Part shown: piece after piece, positions 1 through 8,112 of the stretch | How positions within the stretch are numbered: position 1 is the stretch's first letter | How the letters are laid out: every line of letters begins with the position of its first letter | Assembly: GCF_009720825.1 (NCBI RefSeq) | Contig: NZ_WNKY01000011.1 | Coordinates: forward strand, 1 to 64,000 | DNA from: Duganella radicis | GTDB taxonomy: Bacteria > Pseudomonadota > Gammaproteobacteria > Burkholderiales > Burkholderiaceae_D | Length of the DNA: 64,000 nt | Reading direction: 5' to 3' | The notes under the pieces: generated by a model | The model's database searches: none | What the model saw: only the letters and a program-made list of their open reading frames with translations | What the model was told of the DNA's origin: nothing | Position numbers and translations under genes: made by a program

Positions 1-2888
1 CCCTGCCCGCTGCCGATCACGCGCGCGCCGACGCCGGCGTCCTGCCAGCCCGGCCGCGCGGCCGCGCCGGCGGCGTACGGCACGTGCAGGACGCCGCTGT
101 CGTGCTCCAGCAAGGTGATCTGGGTGCTGGCGGCGGTGAACATGCGGTGCACCTGGTCGCCGACCAACGCGATCAGCTTGTCCAGGTCCAGTTTGCCGGC
201 CAGCATCTGCGCCATGCGGTTGACCTCCTCCAGTTCCGCGTTGCGTTCGCTGGCCAGCCGGTGCTCGCGCTCGGCCTCGCCGCGCTGCTGCTCGGCCAGT
301 GCCTTCTGTTGCAATACCTCGACGGTGCGCAGCGCCACCTCGCGTTCCAGCGCGCCGCGCTGGGCCGCCAGCCGCCAGGTGCGCAACCGGTAGGCGCCGT
401 ACAGGGCGCCGGCGATCAGCATGCTCATGAGCGCGCGGAACCACCAGGTCTGGTACCACCACGGCTGCACGGTGACCGCCATATGCAGCGTCCGCGCGCT
501 CCAGGCGCCGCTGCGGTTCGCGCCGCGTATCGCCAGCTGATACTGGCCGGGCGGCAGGTTGGTGTAGGACGCCACCCGGTGCGCGGCGTCGGCCATGATC
601 CACTCGCGGTCGAAGCCCTCCAGCCGGTAGGCGTAGCGATTGAGCTCGGGCGCGCTGAAGTCGAGCGCTGCAAATTCCACCGCGAAGCTGTTGGCGTCGC
701 TGCGCACCACCAGCGGCGCGCCGCCGTTGCCGTTATAGCCGCTGGCAGGCACCGACACGCCGCCCAGCCGCAGCTCCGTGACTACCACCGGCGCGTCGAG
801 ATTCCAGGGCCGGTAGCGCTCGGGGCGCACGATGGTGATCCCGCCCGAGCCGCCGAACACCAGCTCGCCGCTGGCGGTGGCCACGCCCGCGTGCGACCAG
901 TAGGGCGAGTACTGCACCCCGTCCGCGCGGCCCAGCACGCCGATGGCGAGGGTGTCCGGATCGATCACCACGATGCCGTCGTCGGTGCTGCACCAGACCC
1001 GGCCCCAGCGGTCCGCCAGCAGGCTGCCGGTGTTGATGTTGGGCATGCCCTGGGCGATGCCGAGCCGGTGGAAGCGCCGCCGGCCGGCGCCCGCGCCCGG
1101 TTCCATCACGTCGATGCCGCCATTGCTGCCCACCCACAGCCGCCCGCGGCGGTCGGTGAGCAGCGTGTTGACGTAGGCGTTGCTGAGCGCGGCGGGATCG
1201 AGCGGATCGCCGAGGATGCGCTCGAGCACCGCGCCGCTGGCGGCGTCCACCCGGTTCAAGCCGGTGCGGGTGCCGACCCACATCGAGCCGTCCGGCCCCG
1301 GGTGGATGACGGTCACGTCCATGCCGCTCAGCCCGTCCACGTGGCGCACTTGCCGCAGCCCGCCGCGGCCATCGTCGCGCGCCTGGTACACGCCCTCGGT
1401 CGCGGTGCCGATCCACAGCAGGTCGCCGGCCCGGGTCAGGGTGCGCAGGTGCAGCCGGTCCAGCCACGGCGCCGCGACCCGGGTGGCGCCGCCGCCGCCC
1501 GGCCCCGAGCGGTACAGCCCGCCGCCGGTGGCCACCCACACCACGCCGTCGGCGTCGGCCAGCAGCGCCGAGACCTGGGTGGCCGGGGTCGGATCGTCGT
1601 CGCGCAGGCGGCGCGGCCGCCAGCCGGCCGCCGTCCCGCGGCGCGGATCGATCAGGTCGGCGCCATGGCGCACCGAGGCGGCCCAGATCTCGCCCCCGGG
1701 CGTCACCGCCATGGCGTTGTAATAAATATCGGACAGGCCCGGGCGGTCGTCGTGCCGCTTGCCCAGCGACAGGACGGCCGGCAGCGGCTGGGTCCGGCTC
1801 AGCCCGCTATCGGTAGCCAGCCAGATCGAGCCGGCGCGGTCGGTCAGCAGCGCGCGCACCATGCCGCTGGCCAGGCCGCCGGGCGCCGGGCCGTCGAAGG
1901 TGGCGCGCCGCAGGCCACCGCTGGCCGGGTCCAGGATCGCGACGCCGCCGGCGAAGGAACTGATCCAGATCTCGCCGCCTGCCGCCTCGGCGAGGCCGGT
2001 GATGATTTCATCCTTCATCAACTCGGCGGCCTCGGCGGTGTCCGCGTAGCGCCGGGCCTGCGCGCCGCCGGGCGGCAGCACGAACAGGCCGCGCTTGCGC
2101 GTGCCTATCCACAGCCGTCCGGCGCTGTCCATCAACAAGGCGTTGACCACGGCGCCCTCCGGCAGCGGCAGCGGCACGAAGTCGGACGCGCCGGGCGCGC
2201 GCCGCACCAGCCCCTTGAGCGACGCCGCCCACAGCGTGCCGTGCGGATCGACATACAGGGCCTTGACGGCATCGGCCGGCGGACTGCCGGGATTGGCGTC
2301 GTCGTGACGATAATGCGTGATGCTGGCGCGCGCCGGCTCGGCCATGCCCGCCATGTAGTCCAGGCCCTTGTCGGTGCCGATCCACAGGCCGCCGGCGTCG
2401 TCGCCGGCGATCGCGCGCACGCCGCCCGGGGACAGCGCCGAGTTCTTGCTGTTGTAGGTGACAAAGTCGTCCGACTCCGGCCGGTAGCGCGCCAGGCCGC
2501 CGTTCACCGTCCCCACCCACAGCAGGCCGCGGCGGTCCACATGCACCGCCGCGATGAAGTTGTCGGGCAGCGAATGGCTATCGCCGGCGATGTTGGTGTA
2601 GTTGCGGAAACGGTAGCCATCCCAGCGCGACAAGCCGCCCTGGGTGCCGACCCACAGGAAGCCGGTCTGGTCCTGGGCGATGTCGGTGGTGACCGGGTTG
2701 GACAGGCCGTTCTGCGCGCCATAGTTCTGGAACACCGGCTGCACCAGCCGTGACCAGGCGTCGGCCTCGGCCCGGGCGGCGGCCGGTGCGCCCAGCAGGC
2801 CCAGCGCGCTCAGCGCGGCGGCGATCGCCGCCAGCAAGCGCCGGGTACGCCCCCCTTCGAACTGCCACTGTCGCAGGACGGTATTCAT
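1..2888 (-). CDS. Two-component-regulator-propeller sensor protein with Y_Y_Y, membrane and GAF segments (C-terminus outside window)
   Basis: A membrane sensor is predicted. The ATG at 2888 follows a GGAG about 11 nt upstream, and the frame stays open to base 1, so the C-terminal output domain is missing. Residues 1-40 form a signal peptide rich in Leu and Ala. Residues ~55-720 hold about a dozen propeller repeats of the type LWIGTxxGL (for example GLWIGTDKGL, RLWVGSNGGI). Residues ~730-800 are a Y_Y_Y-type immunoglobulin-like domain (YRLEGFDREW, LPPGQYQLAIRG). A membrane helix sits near residue 820 (WWFRALMSMLIAGALYG). It is followed by a charged coiled coil and the start of a GAF-like domain (LDKLIALVGDQVHRMF). 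In this family the periplasmic propeller binds a ligand, often a sugar, and signals to a histidine kinase, GGDEF or other cytoplasmic output; which one cannot be told here. The GGDEF gene next door lies on the same strand. Confidence 0.85.
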   Translation of the reverse strand, partial: MNTVLRQWQFEGGRTRRLLAAIAAALSALGLLGAPAAARAEADAWSRLVQPVFQNYGAQNGLSNPVTTDIAQDQTGFLWVGTQGGLSRWDGYRFRNYTNIAGDSHSLPDNFIAAVHVDRRGLLWVGTVNGGLARYRPESDDFVTYNSKNSALSPGGVRAIAGDDAGGLWIGTDKGLDYMAGMAEPARASITHYRHDDANPGSPPADAVKALYVDPHGTLWAASLKGLVRRAPGASDFVPLPLPEGAVVNALLMDSAGRLWIGTRKRGLFVLPPGGAQARRYADTAEAAELMKDEIITGLAEAAGGEIWISSFAGGVAILDPASGGLRRATFDGPAPGGLASGMVRALLTDRAGSIWLATDSGLSRTQPLPAVLSLGKRHDDRPGLSDIYYNAMAVTPGGEIWAASVRHGADLIDPRRGTAAGWRPRRLRDDDPTPATQVSALLADADGVVWVATGGGLYRSGPGGGGATRVAAPWLDRLHLRTLTRAGDLLWIGTATEGVYQARDDGRGGLRQVRHVDGLSGMDVTVIHPGPDGSMWVGTRTGLNRVDAASGAVLERILGDPLDPAALSNAYVNTLLTDRRGRLWVGSNGGIDVMEPGAGAGRRRFHRLGIAQGMPNINTGSLLADRWGRVWCSTDDGIVVIDPDTLAIGVLGRADGVQYSPYWSHAGVATASGELVFGGSGGITIVRPERYRPWNLDAPVVVTELRLGGVSVPASGYNGNGGAPLVVRSDANSFAVEFAALDFSAPELNRYAYRLEGFDREWIMADAAHRVASYTNLPPGQYQLAIRGANRSGAWSARTLHMAVTVQPWWYQTWWFRALMSMLIAGALYGAYRLRTWRLAAQRGALEREVALRTVEVLQQKALAEQQRGEAEREHRLASERNAELEEVNRMAQMLAGKLDLDKLIALVGDQVHRMFTAASTQITLLEHDSGVLHVPYAAGAAARPGWQDAGVGARVIGSGQ

Positions 2889-2946
2889 CTGTCGCCACAC
2901 TCCGGTGAGCCGGCGCCCCGGCACGCGCTGTTCATGCCTGATATTG

Positions 2947-4995
2947 TTACGCACATTCTTGCGCATACGCGCTGTCGCCAAGCACCAGCTGCAAGTCCAC
3001 CTGCCCCGCGCGCCAGGCGCGTTCCAGGTCCTGCTCGACCTCCTCCACCGGGATCGGCTGGCGCTGGGCGAAGCCGCGCACGCCGTAGGCGCGGTTGCGG
3101 CCCTGCGTCTTGGCCAGATACAGCGCCATGTCGGCCAGGTTGATCACGCGCTCCCAGCCCAGCGGCTCGCCCGCCGGCGCCAGCGGGAACGGCGCGTAGC
3201 CGATCGACACCCGCACCGAGAGCTGGCGGTCCTGATGGCACACCGCCTGTGACGAGATGCCGAGCAGGATGCTGCGCGCGACCTCGTCGATGCGCTGGCG
3301 CGGCAGGGCCGGCACGTAGGCGAGGAACTCCTCGCCGCCCCAGCGCACCACCAGGTCGCTCTCGCGCATCACGGCGCGCAGCTGCCGGGCGACCATCTTG
3401 AGCACCACGTCGCCGGCGGCGTGGCCATAGGTGTCGTTGACATGCTTGAAGTGGTCCACGTCCAGCAGGAACAGGGCGCCGACCATGTCGCCATCCGGCG
3501 CGCCGCCGGCCTGGCCGCGCCGCTCGCCCGGCGCCAGACCCGCCATGCAGTCCTGGAAGTGGCGGCGGTTGTACAGGCCCGTCAGCGGATCGAGGGTGGA
3601 CAGCGCCTTGAGCTCCAGGTTCTTGCTGGCCAGCCGCGCGTTCGCCAGCCGTATCTTGCGGTACAGCAGGCCGACCACCACCGACACCAGCGCCAGCACC
3701 GCCGCCAGCAACCACCAGATGCGCTGCATCAGGAGATGGTTGTGATTCTCGCTCTCCAGCAGCGCGATCTGCCGCTGTTTCTTGTCGGTCTCGTTGCGTT
3801 CCTGTAGTTCCAGCAAGGCCTTCTGGCGCTTGGTCTCGAACAGTTCGTTGTAAATGGCGCGCTCGCGGTGATAGGCGCGCACCGCGCCGGCCATGTCGCC
3901 CGCCGCCTCCAGCGCCTGTCCGTACTCCAGCAGGACCTCCTGCAAGCCGGGCTTGTTGCCTGCGTCCTCGAACCACTTCAGCCCCGCCTCGAAGTTTTTC
4001 CTGCCTTCGGCGATGCGCCCCATGCCCAGATAGGCGTGTCCCAGATTCACGCGCGCGGTGGCGTCGCTGTCGGTTTCGTCCAGCCCCTGCGTCGTCTGCA
4101 ACGCCTCGCCGGCGTAAGCCGCCGCCTGCGGGTAATCGCGCCGCTTCAGATAAGCGTCGGCCAGGTTGTTCAGCGTCGAGCCCAGCATGCGGCGGGCACC
4201 CAGCTTGCGCTGCAAGGCCAGGCTGTCGAGCTGCGCGCGCAGGGCGCGTTCGGGGTGGCCAAACGCGCTCGCCACCGTGTGTTCGCTAATCTTCTGCAAT
4301 GCCATCTGCGTCGGCAGACGTTGTTTCTCCGCGATCGCCGTCAGTTCGTCCAGCGTGGCGTAGGCCTTGTCGCGCTCCTTGATCTGGACATACAGGCGGC
4401 ATATCGATCTCAGCGCGTTAAACAACAGCATCGGGTCGTCGTCCACCTGGCGCGCGCGGTCGACCGCCCGCTGCAACCGTTCCAGCGCAGTGGTAAACAA
4501 GCCCTGCCCGGTGCTGGCGGCGCCGACCGCGATCTCGGCCTGCGCCAGCGCCGACCTGTCGTCGCCGCGCAACGCCAGTTGCTCCGCCTCCAGCGCTTGC
4601 CGGTACCCCGTCTCGCTGTCCTCGCGCGCGATGGACACGCGCGCCTTGGCCAGCAGCCCCTTGGCGACGATGACGTCGTCCCCCAGGGATTTGCCGTAGG
4701 CGACGACCTGATCGGCGGTCGCCAGCGCCGCCTCGTACTGATTCAGCAACATGCGGGCGGCGCTGATCTGCGCCAGCAGCTCGGCCTGGGTGCGCGGCGG
4801 TTCGGCCCGCACCTGCGCTTGCAGCGCGAGCAATTGCACCAGGATCTTGTCGGGGAACAGCCGGCCCTGGTCGCGCAGATCCATGATGCGCTGGTCCATC
4901 GCTGATCCGGCCAGCGCCGGCGTGCAGAGGACGAGCGCGATCAGCAAGCCTGGCCAGGCCCGCATCAACCGTCCATTATTTATCCAACCCGCCAA
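2947..4995 (-). CDS. TPR-repeat transmembrane diguanylate cyclase (GGDEF)
   Basis: A predicted c-di-GMP synthase. It has an N-terminal signal sequence, tetratricopeptide-like helical repeats over residues ~30-390, a coiled coil (LLELQERNETDKKQ), one membrane helix near residue 430 and a C-terminal GGDEF domain. The catalytic signature reads RWGGEEFLAYV, and the preceding metal site is the usual LLDVDHFKHVNDTYGH. The periplasmic TPR part presumably senses a protein or peptide partner. The TTG at 4995 is taken as the start because GGGAG lies 7 nt upstream; the ATG at 4965 ten codons later would also give a good signal peptide. It lies about 60 bp upstream of the propeller sensor on the same strand. 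No inhibitory RxxD site is seen before GGEEF at the usual spacing, but this was read by eye. Confidence 0.9.
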   Translation of the reverse strand: MAGWINNGRLMRAWPGLLIALVLCTPALAGSAMDQRIMDLRDQGRLFPDKILVQLLALQAQVRAEPPRTQAELLAQISAARMLLNQYEAALATADQVVAYGKSLGDDVIVAKGLLAKARVSIAREDSETGYRQALEAEQLALRGDDRSALAQAEIAVGAASTGQGLFTTALERLQRAVDRARQVDDDPMLLFNALRSICRLYVQIKERDKAYATLDELTAIAEKQRLPTQMALQKISEHTVASAFGHPERALRAQLDSLALQRKLGARRMLGSTLNNLADAYLKRRDYPQAAAYAGEALQTTQGLDETDSDATARVNLGHAYLGMGRIAEGRKNFEAGLKWFEDAGNKPGLQEVLLEYGQALEAAGDMAGAVRAYHRERAIYNELFETKRQKALLELQERNETDKKQRQIALLESENHNHLLMQRIWWLLAAVLALVSVVVGLLYRKIRLANARLASKNLELKALSTLDPLTGLYNRRHFQDCMAGLAPGERRGQAGGAPDGDMVGALFLLDVDHFKHVNDTYGHAAGDVVLKMVARQLRAVMRESDLVVRWGGEEFLAYVPALPRQRIDEVARSILLGISSQAVCHQDRQLSVRVSIGYAPFPLAPAGEPLGWERVINLADMALYLAKTQGRNRAYGVRGFAQRQPIPVEEVEQDLERAWRAGQVDLQLVLGDSAYAQECA

Positions 4996-5170
4996 CTGAC
5001 GCTCCCGCTAGATGTGTCCTGTTGCACAGGCTACCACCTCTCTGGCATGCAAGACATCAGCAAGACCTGACATGACAGTAGGGAAATCCCTACCACTATT
5101 GCGCGACAGGGCAGCACGCCGCCACAGGAGCCCGCCTTGATGAGTGCGCCGGCGTGCTTCCCCAAGGCCT

Positions 5171-5229
5171 TTGGTTGCTATTGACAACCAAATAAACAGG
5201 CAATAGAATTGGTTGTCAATCTCAACCAA
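5171..5229 (+). promoter_or_regulatory. Sigma70 promoter with two matching operators for the MarR gene
   Basis: Two copies of the inverted repeat TTGGTTG-N7-CAACCAA lie at 5171-5191 and 5209-5229, with identical 7-7-7 architecture and 38 bp apart. Between and within them lies a near-consensus promoter, TTGACA at 5181-5186, a 17-bp spacer and TAGAAT at 5204-5209. The first operator covers the -35 box and the second starts at the -10 box and covers the expected transcription start. This is the standard layout of an autorepressed MarR gene. That MarR is the binder is inference from position. Confidence 0.8.
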
Positions 5230-5235
5230 GCCATT

Positions 5236-5694
5236 ATGATCAGCAACGAAACCACAGCACAACTTCTCCGTGAAGTCGTGCGCCTGTTCATACGCGACCA
5301 GCGTGAGAGCGCGGCATGCATGGACGGCGGACAAACTGTTCGCTGCCACATATTGAACGAATTGCTGCGTAGCGGTTCCCTTCCTCAACAAGCCCTTGTC
5401 GAACGACTCGGACTGGACAAGGGATGGATCAGTCGAGCGGTTGAAGCCCTGAGTGCGGAAGGCAGTTTAACCAGGCAACCCAACGAACTGGACAAGCGGA
5501 GCGTGATGTTGACGCTCACCGCGCGGGGAACAGACCGCGCCGTTTCTTTAAACAGCCAATTAAATGAGCACGCGACGACCCTGCTGACCCACGTTCCGCC
5601 CGAACAGCTAGCCGCCTTGCACAGCGCACTGCGCTCCTTGAAGTCCGCCCTGAACACCCCTGACAAAGCCACGAGGACCCCATGTCAGAAATAA
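5236..5694 (+). CDS. MarR-family transcriptional regulator
   Basis: A winged-helix DNA-binding repressor of about 152 residues, normal for MarR. The helix-turn-helix reads LVERLGLDKGWISRAVEAL and the wing region LDKRSVMLTLTARG. The ATG at 5236 is preferred over the TTG at 5209 because the TTG lies inside the second operator and at the -10 box. There is no strong Shine-Dalgarno sequence. Its stop codon overlaps the start of the downstream acetyltransferase gene by 13 nt, so the two are one transcriptional unit and the acetyltransferase is the likely regulated target. The ligand is unknown. Confidence 0.88.
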   Translation: MISNETTAQLLREVVRLFIRDQRESAACMDGGQTVRCHILNELLRSGSLPQQALVERLGLDKGWISRAVEALSAEGSLTRQPNELDKRSVMLTLTARGTDRAVSLNSQLNEHATTLLTHVPPEQLAALHSALRSLKSALNTPDKATRTPCQK

Positions 5695-6179
5695 AATTAC
5701 GCGCCATGCTTCCAGAGGATTGGACAGGCGTTCGCCGCATTTATCTTGAAGGTATTGCCAGCGGCAACTCCACGTTCCAGACCGAGGCCCCGTCCTGGGA
5801 GCAGTGGGACGCAAACCATCTGCAAACCTGTCGCCTGGTTGCCGTCAAAGACAACTCAGTTGTAGGCTGGGCCGTTCTGGCGGCAATCTCGGCCCGTCCC
5901 ATTTATCGCGGGGTCGCGGAGGTCAGTGTCTACGTGGCCTCATCGGTCCATGGACAGGGGGTCGGCAGTGCTCTGATGCGCGAACTGGTATCGGCCTCCG
6001 AACGCCAGGGGTTCTGGACTTTGCAAGCGGGCATATTCCCGGAAAACGCGGCGAGCCTGGCACTGCATGCCCGCGTCGGATTCCGCCAGGTCGGAAGGCG
6101 GGAAAAGATGGGGCAGCTACATGGCGCCTGGCGCGACGTGGTGCTCGTGGAACGCCGTGTCGATAGCGAACTGCATTAA
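5682..6179 (+). CDS. GNAT-family N-acetyltransferase, phosphinothricin/amino-acid acetyltransferase type
   Basis: A 165-residue GNAT protein of the family that includes phosphinothricin acetyltransferase and the MnaT/YncA-type L-amino acid N-acyltransferases. The N-terminus (RAMLPEDWTGVRRIY, then GIASGNSTFQTEAPSW) is characteristic of this group, as is the acetyl-CoA pyrophosphate-binding motif A, HGQGVGSAL, near residue 92. The C-terminus (LHARVGFRQVGRREKMG, then WRDVVLVERR) also fits. It would transfer acetyl from acetyl-CoA to the amino group of an amino acid or analogue in the cytoplasm, possibly as detoxification. It overlaps the MarR gene and is probably co-transcribed. The true substrate cannot be read from sequence. 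Confidence 0.88.
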   Translation: MSEIKLRAMLPEDWTGVRRIYLEGIASGNSTFQTEAPSWEQWDANHLQTCRLVAVKDNSVVGWAVLAAISARPIYRGVAEVSVYVASSVHGQGVGSALMRELVSASERQGFWTLQAGIFPENAASLALHARVGFRQVGRREKMGQLHGAWRDVVLVERRVDSELH

Positions 6180-6214
6180 CCGATTCGCGCGCCTTCGCTG
6201 GCGCCACCGGACGG

Positions 6215-7177
6215 CTAAAAGATGTGCGCCATGCCGAAGCCTGTGGACGTCGTGTGCTGGTGTCCGACGCTGAAATACAACGTGGAGCGGCGCGACAAGG
6301 CGTAGTCCGCGCCGAACGACAGGTAGCGGTTGTCGACGCCGTTCAGGCGCTGGAGGCTGTAGCCGGTTTTCAGCGTGACGCGCTGGTCCATCTTGTAGCT
6401 GGCCGACACCGTATAGGCGCGCGAGCGGCCGTTGGTGGCCAGCTCACGGCTGTCGTCGTACGCGGCCATGATGGCGGCATCGCCGAAGCTGTATTTGCCG
6501 GCGGCGAAGTAGTCCTTGTCGCCGATGCTGTTGCGTTCGTAAGCGGCCATGCCGGCCCAGGCGCCCTGCCCGTACTCCAGCACGGCGGACACCGGCCGCG
6601 TGGCGCCGCGCGGATCGCGTTCCGGCGTGCCGCTCAGGCGCACGGTGAAGTCGCCGACGGTCGGCGAGTCGTAAAACACGCCGTTATTCAGGCGGCCGTA
6701 TTCGGCCGTGCCGTTGTTGGCAAAGGGATCGCTGGGCGTCAGATAGTGCCAGTGTTGCCAGGCCGGCGAGGCGATGCGGTTGTAGTTGCACCATGGATCG
6801 AACTTCCAGTCGTTGGCCCACATCGCCGTCATGGCGCGCCCTGCCCGCACCGTGCCCCATGCGCCTTTCAGGCCGATAGTGGATTCATCGTGCCAGAATG
6901 GTTTATAGCCGGCGCCTTCGCTGGCGCCGGTGTCCATTTCAAAGCGGGTGCTGAGACGGAACACCGCCTTCACGCCGCCGCCCAGATCCTCGACGCCCGA
7001 GATGGCGAGATTGCTGCGCTGGACGGTGCCGATCTGCGTCACGCCGTCGAAGCCGCGATACAGGCCCAGATCGAGCATGCCATTGACCGACACCGAGGAT
7101 TGCGCCCGGGCAGGCGCCGCCATGGCCAGTGCGCCGAGAACGGCGCAGGCCAGCAGCACAGTTTGATGACTGCGCAT
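6215..7177 (-). CDS. Outer-membrane porin, Burkholderiales type
   Basis: A general-diffusion porin of 320 residues with a clear signal peptide (LACAVLGALAMAAPARA, cut before QSSVSV). The start VNGMLDLGLYRG matches the usual first strand of betaproteobacterial porins. Alternating aromatic beta-strands run to a C-terminal Phe (GMAHIF), the outer-membrane assembly signal. The ATG at 7177 has CAGGAG upstream. It is the last gene of a six-gene operon, 47 nt after the yddG-like gene, so it probably admits the substrate catabolised by that operon. It is slightly shorter than typical members (350-380 residues). Confidence 0.88.
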   Translation of the reverse strand: MRSHQTVLLACAVLGALAMAAPARAQSSVSVNGMLDLGLYRGFDGVTQIGTVQRSNLAISGVEDLGGGVKAVFRLSTRFEMDTGASEGAGYKPFWHDESTIGLKGAWGTVRAGRAMTAMWANDWKFDPWCNYNRIASPAWQHWHYLTPSDPFANNGTAEYGRLNNGVFYDSPTVGDFTVRLSGTPERDPRGATRPVSAVLEYGQGAWAGMAAYERNSIGDKDYFAAGKYSFGDAAIMAAYDDSRELATNGRSRAYTVSASYKMDQRVTLKTGYSLQRLNGVDNRYLSFGADYALSRRSTLYFSVGHQHTTSTGFGMAHIF

Positions 7178-7224
7178 AATTTTGTCTCCTGTAGTTTTTA
7201 TCAGAGCGCTCTTGGGCGCCGTTT

Positions 7225-8112
7225 TTATTTTTTGGCGCGGGTCGCCAGCCAGCAGAGAATCGCGCCGCCGCAGACCATGGCCGCGCCTTGCCAGAAAGCC
7301 AGCGACAGCGGCGCGCGCAGCAGCATGGTCGACAAGGCCGCCGACAGCACCGGGATGAAGTAGGACGCGCCGGCCAGCACCGTCACGTTGCCGTGCAGGA
7401 TGCCGACGTTCCAGGCGCCGTAGCCGAAGCCCATGGCCGCAGCCGCCAGCAGCAAATAGACGATGGCGCTGCCGCTAAAGTCCATATGGCCGCCGCCCTG
7501 CAAGGCGTACTCGATCCACAGCGTGATCGCCACCAGCATGAAGAACAGCGTCACGCCATTCTTGCCGCCGGCGATGCGCGCCGTCACCGTGCAGTAGCCG
7601 GCCCAGATCACCGCGCCCGCGAAAGCCAGGCCGTAGCTGAGCGGGTTGTCGCGCACGTTGTCCAGCATGCCGGCCGGATCGAAGCCCTGCTCGCCGCCCA
7701 GCACCCAGCAGATGCCGACGATCGACACCAGAAAGCCAGGCACGATCAGCCAGTTGGTCTTCTGCCGGTTGAACAGGATGGCGGCGACGATGGTGAAGGT
7801 CGGCCACAGGTAGTTGACCATGCCGACCTCGATCGCCTGCCGGGCGTTGTTGGCATAGCCGATCGACAGCGCCAGGCACAGCTCGTAGGTCACGAACAGT
7901 ACGCTGCCCCACACCAGATAACGGCGCGGGAACTCGCTCAGCTTGACGCGCCCCACCGACAGCAGCAGGAACACCGAGGCCACGCTGTACATCATGGCCG
8001 CGCCACCGGTGGCGCCGAGGTGCTCGCTGACGCTGCGAATCAGGCCCACAATCGAACTCCACAGCACGACCGCGACCAGGCCGATCATGGTGGCCTTTTT
8101 GGTGTCCATCAT
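7225..8112 (-). CDS. yddG: Aromatic amino acid/DMT exporter YddG-like
   Basis: A ten-helix drug/metabolite-superfamily transporter of the inner membrane. Long segments match the Escherichia coli YddG pattern as I know it: KATMIGLVAVVLWSS near the start, QAIEVGMVNYLWP, QKTNWLIVPGF, GICWVLGG, AAWNVGILHGNVT and WQGAAMVCGG near the end. YddG exports aromatic amino acids and related compounds. The ATG at 8112 overlaps the stop of the aldehyde dehydrogenase gene (ATGA), so translation is coupled; a second ATG follows at 8109. Within this operon it may export an intermediate or the substrate itself. The family assignment is firm; the transported compound here is inferred. Confidence 0.88.
   Translation of the reverse strand: MMDTKKATMIGLVAVVLWSSIVGLIRSVSEHLGATGGAAMMYSVASVFLLLSVGRVKLSEFPRRYLVWGSVLFVTYELCLALSIGYANNARQAIEVGMVNYLWPTFTIVAAILFNRQKTNWLIVPGFLVSIVGICWVLGGEQGFDPAGMLDNVRDNPLSYGLAFAGAVIWAGYCTVTARIAGGKNGVTLFFMLVAITLWIEYALQGGGHMDFSGSAIVYLLLAAAAMGFGYGAWNVGILHGNVTVLAGASYFIPVLSAALSTMLLRAPLSLAFWQGAAMVCGGAILCWLATRAKK

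Noticed and set aside
84-2753. Plus-strand open frame of 889 codons
   Set aside because: It is antisense to the propeller sensor gene. The translation is a Gln/Arg/Ala-rich pattern typical of reverse-strand reading in GC-rich DNA, without domains.
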